Assembly (NCBI RefSeq): GCF_000699445.3
Contig: NC_067196.1
Location: 73,043,864 to 73,107,863 of the forward strand
Source of the DNA: Schistosoma haematobium
Lineage: Eukaryota > Platyhelminthes > Trematoda > Strigeidida > Schistosomatidae
Direction of reading: 5' to 3'
DNA length: 64,000 bases
Part shown: positions 58,575-64,000 of the stretch, piece by piece
How positions within the stretch are numbered: position 1 is the first letter of the stretch
Layout of the letters: each line of letters begins with the position of its first letter
The notes under the pieces: generated by a model
Database searches by the model: none
What the model was told of the DNA's origin: nothing
Seen by the model: only the letters and a program-made list of their open reading frames with translations
Program-made: the position numbers and the translations under genes

Positions 58575-58579
58575 CCAAT
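58575..58579. promoter_or_regulatory. CCAAT box between the heat-shock elements
   Basis: CCAAT at 58575 (plus orientation) and ATTGG at 58631-58635 (CCAAT on the minus strand) frame the distal heat-shock element. Confidence 0.55.
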
Positions 58580-58600
58580 AGGAACAGAGTAGATTTGCGT

Positions 58601-58620
58601 AGAATATTCTAGACTGTTCC
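58601..58620 (-). promoter_or_regulatory. Heat-shock element 2
   Basis: AGAATATTCTAGACTGTTCC contains GAA-TTC-(GAC)-TTC units. It is the distal heat-shock factor site, about 145-160 bp upstream of the ATG. Confidence 0.78.
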
Positions 58621-58639
58621 TTCACTTTTCATTGGCTCA

Positions 58640-59060
58640 CAAACTCGGGTCAACAAACTGGTATCATCCTGGCCACTGTTTGTGTAAACTTTTCCGTATG
58701 AGGTAATAGTGGAGAGATCTAGATGTTTGGTTATAAGATTTGGATTTCTGAAATCTTAGATTGACAGTTTTCAGTTTCAGTTTGGAAAGGACTGGAGGCT
58801 TGACGGCCTGTGTTAGTCCTGGCAATGGTTGTTTCTCAGTTGATCCAACTTTTGAAAGTGTTGACAGATGGAGCCTCAACCACTTACTGTGGTAATGAAT
58901 TCCACTCGCTGATGATTCGATGGGAAGTCGATGTTCAGCTGATAAGTAATTTGTTCTGAACTTGTGAAGTTTTTTGGAGTGTCCTCGTAAATTCTCTGTT
59001 TTTGAAGTCAAGGGAAGTAAAGGCATATCAGATGGAAATTTATTACTAAGTAGTTCAAAA
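58640..59060 (-). mobile_element. LINE 3' fragment abutting the HSP90 promoter
   Basis: 59026-58664 reads NLRGHSKKLHKFRTNYLSAE (RLRGHSKKVQKRRSNRLRLE in LINE-D) and then further C-terminal and 3' UTR sequence. It is in the same direction as HSP90 and ends about 20 bp upstream of heat-shock element 2 and 5 bp from a CCAAT box. Confidence 0.7.
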
Positions 59061-59109
59061 ACTAATGTATTAGCCTCTGGTCCTTCAATATAACAACGGG
59101 AATAGGTTT

Positions 59110-59518
59110 AGCCTAGCCAGTCGAGCATCATATGGGGGCTAGCTACCATACAAAGATCGGCTTGAAAAGCTAGACCTCTTTACTCTGTCCTATCTCAGAT
59201 TAAGAGGTGATCTGATTTTGATGCATATAATATTAAGTAATGATTTTGGGACTAATATATCCTCTCTTTTTCTTCCCACTATATTGGGATATCTCAGGGG
59301 AATAGCAGGCGAGTAGAAAAGCCAAGGGCGAAGAAAATACCCTTGGTACACAGGTTTTCACATCGAGTCATCAATTCTTGGAACCTGTTACCCGAAGTAG
59401 TGGTGTCCGCATCTCCAATCGACTCATTCAAGAGAAGACTGGACACTCACAGAAGCATACTAGAAAAGGAATAACATAGGCCGTAAGCGTTCTGTCCTTA
59501 CTACACAAATCTGAATCT
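59110..59518 (+). mobile_element. LINE-E 3' end, inverted relative to its body
   Basis: It reads YKDRLEKLDLFTLSYLRLRG...FSHRVINSWNLLPEVVV (with frame breaks) and the LINE 3' UTR. It is nearly identical to 43990-44345 of LINE-C. Its right end touches the 3'-truncated end of LINE-E, which is on the opposite strand. Confidence 0.75.
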
Positions 59519-60290
59519 CTGGACCTTTTCTAGAAGGTCACTGTCTTTTTAAGCAGGGTCTAATCAATTCTATGCAGTGCTCGAGTTTAGTACGCACGAA
59601 CTTTGTATACTGAGTCAAAAGCGTTTTAGCGTCGACATGACTAAAAGCCCTACATATTGACCATAAAGTTCTAAAACCTTTGGTGGCTATTGCACGACAG
59701 TGTGCAGTAGTCCTTAAGTTTTGGCCCAACTAGAAAGTCTTTTGCCCACAACAATAGATTCCCTCGAACCCCGACATTTCTTAACTTATATAGCAGCCGG
59801 TTGTGCGGAACTTGGTCAAAAGCTTTGCTGAAGTCAGTGTAGGCTACGTTTTTATGTAACTTTTGGTCTTTAAGAGCTCACCAGTTTTCACGAGCCACTA
59901 ATAATTTAGTGAGGCAGGAATAACCTATAATAAAACCATGCTGCTTTTCCGAAAGGATCCGGTTTGCATCGAATTACTTAAACAGCTCCTTTCGAATAAT
60001 CTTTTCTAAAAATCTTACAACAACACAAATTAGGCCAACGGGTTGGTAATTCTCAGGTTTATGTTTCATAACTGTTTCGAAGACAGGACTTACTATGGTG
60101 TTCTTCCAGTCTTTTGGTAAACGACCCTGCGTTACGGATAGATTAAAGCATGTACTCAAAGGTTTCGCAACGAAGTAAGTTGATTTCTTTAGTAACCTGG
60201 GATGCAGTTCGTCGGGTCCCGTGGATTTACCTATGTTAAGCCTATTCAGCAGACCAAACACATCCAGATCTTTAATGGTCACGCTGTCCA

Positions 60291-60311
60291 GTGTGTGTGT
60301 GTGTGTGTGTG
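60291..60311. repeat. (GT)n microsatellite inside LINE-E RT
   Basis: GTGTGTGTGTGTGTGTGTGTG followed by GGG. It expands within decayed LINE coding sequence. Confidence 0.9.
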
Positions 60312-61751
60312 GGGTTTGTATGGACTCACGGGAAGGGCTTTTCTACGGTATATACATTGCTAAAGTAGTTCGAGAACACTTGAGCCTTACCAAAGTCGTC
60401 CTCCACTAATGATGCGGCAGTACTGTCTCTCCATAGTGCTGGAATATGTCCTCTTCTTTTTGTCCTTTGATTAGGATATTCCTTGGCGATTTTTCTTCGT
60501 ACAACTTTCTAGATTTACAGAGGGTGGAGGCACAGGCATTCTAAGCTTTTCGATACTGAGATTTTGTCTCAGACCCCAGTAACCTGAATCTATCCCACAT
60601 TTTTCTCCTCTTACAGAGGTCGCGAGCCTCCTTACTGAACCATGGTGGAGAGTTTGTCGGCCCCCTTGGTATGGTCCAAGGGATGTGGGGTGCGGTAACT
60701 TTTAAGTATAAATTTCGAAACGCGTCCCAAGCCGTTTCAATTGAGGACTCTGGGTCTATTGTCCAATCTACTAACGATGCTGAGTGCATGATATCTGGTA
60801 TGTTTGCTTTCCAGACGTTAGGTCTGGATTGAGTTAACGCGTGTTTGACGTGTTTGACAGTTATATGGAAGTCGAAAGTTAAAACTGCGTGATCACTTTT
60901 ACCTAGGGGTGGCATATAATGGAGGTTCGCAACGTCATCCTCATAGTGAGTCAGTATAAGATCTAGTAAGTATGATTCAGCGTCCGGGTTGTACCTAGTC
61001 GCTTCTTTCACATGTTGCACCAGGTCACATGTGATAACCGCATCAACTAGTTCCTGCTCGAAGGAATTTTCTGACGATTCAGTTAGCAGATTTTCACAGT
61101 CTACCATAGGTGTATTAAAGTCCCCTAGAACTAGACATCGACCACTTCATGACCAAGTATTGAGACTGCTTAGCAAGACCTCATTTACCTCACGGCCTGG
61201 ACTGCGATAGACCAAGCCAATCAGCAGCTCTTATCCCTTGCATTTCAAGCGGCAAATAACTAATTCACACGTCCCACTCTCATGCTATACACTGTCGATA
61301 ATGGCAAATGGGATAGCATTCCTAATGAATAGAGCTGCTCCCCCCCTTTACGCTTCTGGATTCTATCGGCTCTTACCAACCTAAAGCCCTCAAAATCAAG
61401 TCCCATACTATCTGTAGGCTGCGTCAGCCAAGTTTCTGTGACTGCGATATCTGGCTTGGTAGAGTCAATCTGTACACCTAGTTCCGATCGCATATTGAGT
61501 AAGCTTCGGGCATTAGTGTAACAGATCCGAAACCTATTTAAATGGTTTCGTGCTACACTCAGAGTGGCTTCCTTATCATTCTCTGTTGAGGCCTCACAAT
61601 CCAAAAGTTTACAATTTTTATGTTCTTTTCGCCAGCGTCTAACCTAGGTTGTAGTTCATTTTCGGCTTCCCGTCTTTTTACGCTGTCTACCGACGGCAAT
61701 TCCTTACGGACAAAAACTCATGAACCCTTTAATTTATGTCCATTGTGTAAA

Positions 61752-61837
61752 ATTAAGTCCCTTGCTAATGTGGTGTGGCAACTCGAACTGATTTACGTGC
61801 GTAAGAAGTTCTACGTTGTTACTGATTGACTAACTGT
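61752..61837 (+). mobile_element. Solitary RTE 3' tail inside LINE-E
   Basis: TTGCTAATGTGGTGTGGCAA, CTCGAACTGATTTACGTGCG and TACGTTGTTACTGATTGACT match the terminal 80-85 bp of the RTE copies. No RTE coding sequence is attached. Confidence 0.75.
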
Positions 61838-62850
61838 TCATTAGGAGATTTAAATACTAGTTTAAGCATCCAGGTTTGTTTTGGTTTTAAGTTTGCTCGA
61901 CTAACTAGTCTATACACCTTTAGCAAGGTGACTCCGGAGATATTTTGACCCGTAAGTTGATTTAGTAGCTGTTTTATCAACCCAATGTTATGCTCAAAAC
62001 CAGTTTTCGGTTCAGAGCTTTCACTCTACTTGATTCTATGAAAAATAGCTGATCTGTCACTGTGGTCATTTTCCGATTTCCAGACTTCTTTCCGAGGGTT
62101 GGATTTTATTTTATATCGTTATTTCGTTTCTTGTGTACGACCTGTACCTTTTCGTCAACTTTCGTTGGAGTAGCAACCACAGTCGCGTCAAACATACTGT
62201 GGGTTTCCGGGAGGTTATCGACGACTTGGGCAGCCAGGTTGTGTTTCCTGCTAGAAACAGATCCAGCCTTGCGATTGCGATTTCTAGGCGTTTCCTGTCG
62301 GACGCCATTTAGAGGACGGGGGACAGAGGAAACTCTCTTCCTTGGGTTTTTATTTAGAATAGACCTTTTTGGAGATGGTGTTTCCTTCTTTGATCGATGT
62401 GAGTCAGCTGTTTCCAAGCTCACTTAAGGTGGCTTCACATCAACTCGTTTGTCAAAAGTGCGAGGGCTGTCCGATGTTTCCTGACCTCACTTGTTAATAA
62501 ACTTTTTTGCAGCATTTAATATTGAAATGACCCTGGTTAGCAAGCTGTTTGCGTCCGAGCAGCACTGCTGACAAGCCATATACAACCATTTTTATTAAAC
62601 CGTCTGAAAGCCGCAGGCGTCAATTTCGTAAAAACTTCGTGGTACGAGCCTTTGCACTCATCGCACTGCATTCCGCTTTCAACGGGATATAGACAACTCG
62701 GACGTTGGCAATTTCTATTCTTGCACTGTCCAGTCATCGAACATAGGTTTTCAAAAAAGAAACTAGATACAATAGTACCCAGCGACAATAGTGATCTATG
62801 ACTGAAAAAGTGGAAAACTGTAGATTGTTTTAACTGAATTATTTGCAAAG

Positions 62851-63218
62851 CCTAGTACTGAAGGTTCAGATCAGATTCGGATTTGTGTACTGAGCACAGC
62901 AGCCAAAAACCTGGATTAACAATGAAAATCATCAGGACGAGTTGAAGGTCTGTGCGCTAATGATTACGAAGGTATACCAGGAGGCACGCCTGAAGGAGGT
63001 AGTGAAAGTGGAAAGGGACCAACCATCGAGGGGGTCAACTAACCTGTAATTGTTGCGATTAATTATTTGGTACTTGGGTGAATTCAGATTTTATCTGTAA
63101 TGAATCTTGACTTGTAATTCTTAGTGGTTGTCGGTTGCTTGATATTAGGTCCAGGACTCGTTGTTTGCGAGCAGTGAATATTGTTGTCTAGTGTCTGGTC
63201 GCCCAGTGTAGGATAATA
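62851..63218. other. Spacer inside the right half of the inverted-repeat interval, unassigned
   Basis: Nothing recognised. Confidence 0.4.
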
Positions 63219-64000
63219 GTCGGTAGTTCGTTTGAATGGAATGATAAGACTATTCGTCAGACGTTGTTGAGACTACTGAGAAGTTTGTTGAAGACAAGTG
63301 ACTCGTGCTCTGGGACTGTAAGTGGATTTGCTCGACGACTCACTTAAGTGAGATGATTTCATTTGAGACAGTAAATACTTAGTTGAGTAGTCTGAACAGT
63401 CTGCAGTTACTAGTTAGTTGTTTACTGCCCCACAACAGATGGAATGTAAAATGGGTAAGGATGACAATGCACGCGTTTTGTATAGTATTTCACTTTGGAA
63501 TATACAGGTTGATGAAATGTAATAAGCATTTATTTGGTTTTCAGAAGTGCCTTTGTGTAATCGAGTCAGTTGATCGTCACAGTGTGTCGAAGAACGGATG
63601 ATCGGTCAGTTGGATAATCCTGCATATGGAGGTGGGTTTATTATAAGTTTTATCTAGTCGTCGGAGCTATAAGCCTTTGAACTTTGTAAGTGGTAGGTGT
63701 GTGTCCATTCTTTTAGTGGTCAGATTGGGTGTCTTTGAATTCCGCGAAACGAGGTGTGAGGTTGTTCGGAGATGCCTACTCGGAACTAAACTAGAAGTGA
63801 TGTTTGTGTATACAATAAGTGGAATGGGAGGGACAGTGTATATATATATAGGTGAGATTGTTTGTAAACTGGTGTACTGGCCTAGTATTCTTACGCTAGT
63901 TTCAATTTCAAGTCAACTAGTGCGAGATGTTAATGGCGCAGTCATGTCGCATTCATGTAACTAGTTTTGCGGTGAGTTAACGAAGCTTCCTGTGAGAACA
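63219..64000 (+). repeat. Right arm of the long inverted repeat flanking HSP90 (continues past the window)
   Basis: Near-identical inverted copy of 55247-56018. It is still matching at the last base, so the true arm is longer. It encodes the same two unexplained frames (63383-63601; 63677-63964). Confidence 0.85.

Larger units (their letters stand above)
59519..62850 (-). mobile_element. LINE-E: PHD-finger LINE, body on the minus strand, decayed
   Basis: Order on the minus strand: ORF1 with a PHD-like finger (62848-62537, GMQCDECKGSYHEVFTKLTP); ORF1 C-terminus (62423-62106, basic, PSPKRSILNKNPRKRV); APE endonuclease (61604-61260 RICYTNARSLLNMRSELGV, AVTETWL; 61107-60541 LGKSDHAVLTFDF); RT N-terminal motifs (60282-59974 LNIGKSTGPDELHPRLL, ENYQPVGLICVVVRFLEKII); DFSKAFDQVPHNRLLYKL (about 59820). 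The palm with YADD is deleted. It resumes at LRTTAHCRAIATKGFRTLW (59729-59538) and stops at CLKRQ. An RTE tail is inserted at 61752-61837. Confidence 0.8.

Overview
The window looks like genomic DNA of a blood fluke (Schistosoma or a close relative). This is an inference from several signs. It is AT-rich and eukaryotic, with very short introns (32-39 bp) next to kilobase introns. It carries many RTE-type LINEs whose 3' tail ends in TGAC repeats, plus a Penelope-like element, Ty3/gypsy elements, and a diverged copy of the Sm-alpha-type hammerhead repeat. I cannot name the species.

Only two host genes are identified with confidence, and both are on the minus strand. (1) A split gene for the mitochondrial DNA polymerase gamma catalytic subunit (POLG) starts at 21569 and runs left past position 510. 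Ten exons were assembled by eye (413, 126, 178, 192, 144, 80, 186, 49, 38 and 136 nt; 514 codons, every junction in phase). They cover the presequence, the whole exonuclease domain (all four catalytic acidic residues) and part of the spacer. The polymerase domain lies beyond the left edge. The first three introns are 39, 33 and 36 bp; later introns are 1.3-9 kb and hold most of the mobile DNA in the left third. (2) An intronless cytosolic HSP90 gene (56299-58458) has a compact heat-shock promoter, with a LINE remnant starting about 180 bp upstream.

Layout. 1-21.6 kb: POLG with RTE, Penelope, gypsy and Sm-alpha-like insertions in its introns. 22-27.4 kb: a cluster of broken RTE copies in both orientations and a decayed LINE. 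28.6-30.1 kb: a broken MULE/FAR1-type transposase gene with a SWIM zinc finger. 31-33 kb: sparse sequence with two small unexplained ORFs. 32.9-44.4 kb: four LINE copies in tandem (PHD-finger LINE, CR1-like LINE, RTE, CR1/Jockey-like LINE). 45.0-53.1 kb: a pair of 385-bp, >99% identical LTRs in inverted orientation enclosing a 4.75-kb gypsy element whose own two LTRs look identical although its genes are broken. 53.1-54.7 kb: another LINE. 55.2-64 kb: an almost identical inverted repeat (at least 780 bp per arm, still running at the window end) enclosing HSP90 and a LINE whose 3' end is inverted.

Most of the remaining coding potential is reverse transcriptase, endonuclease or integrase sequence from retroelements, nearly all disabled. 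Alignments and identities were made by eye.
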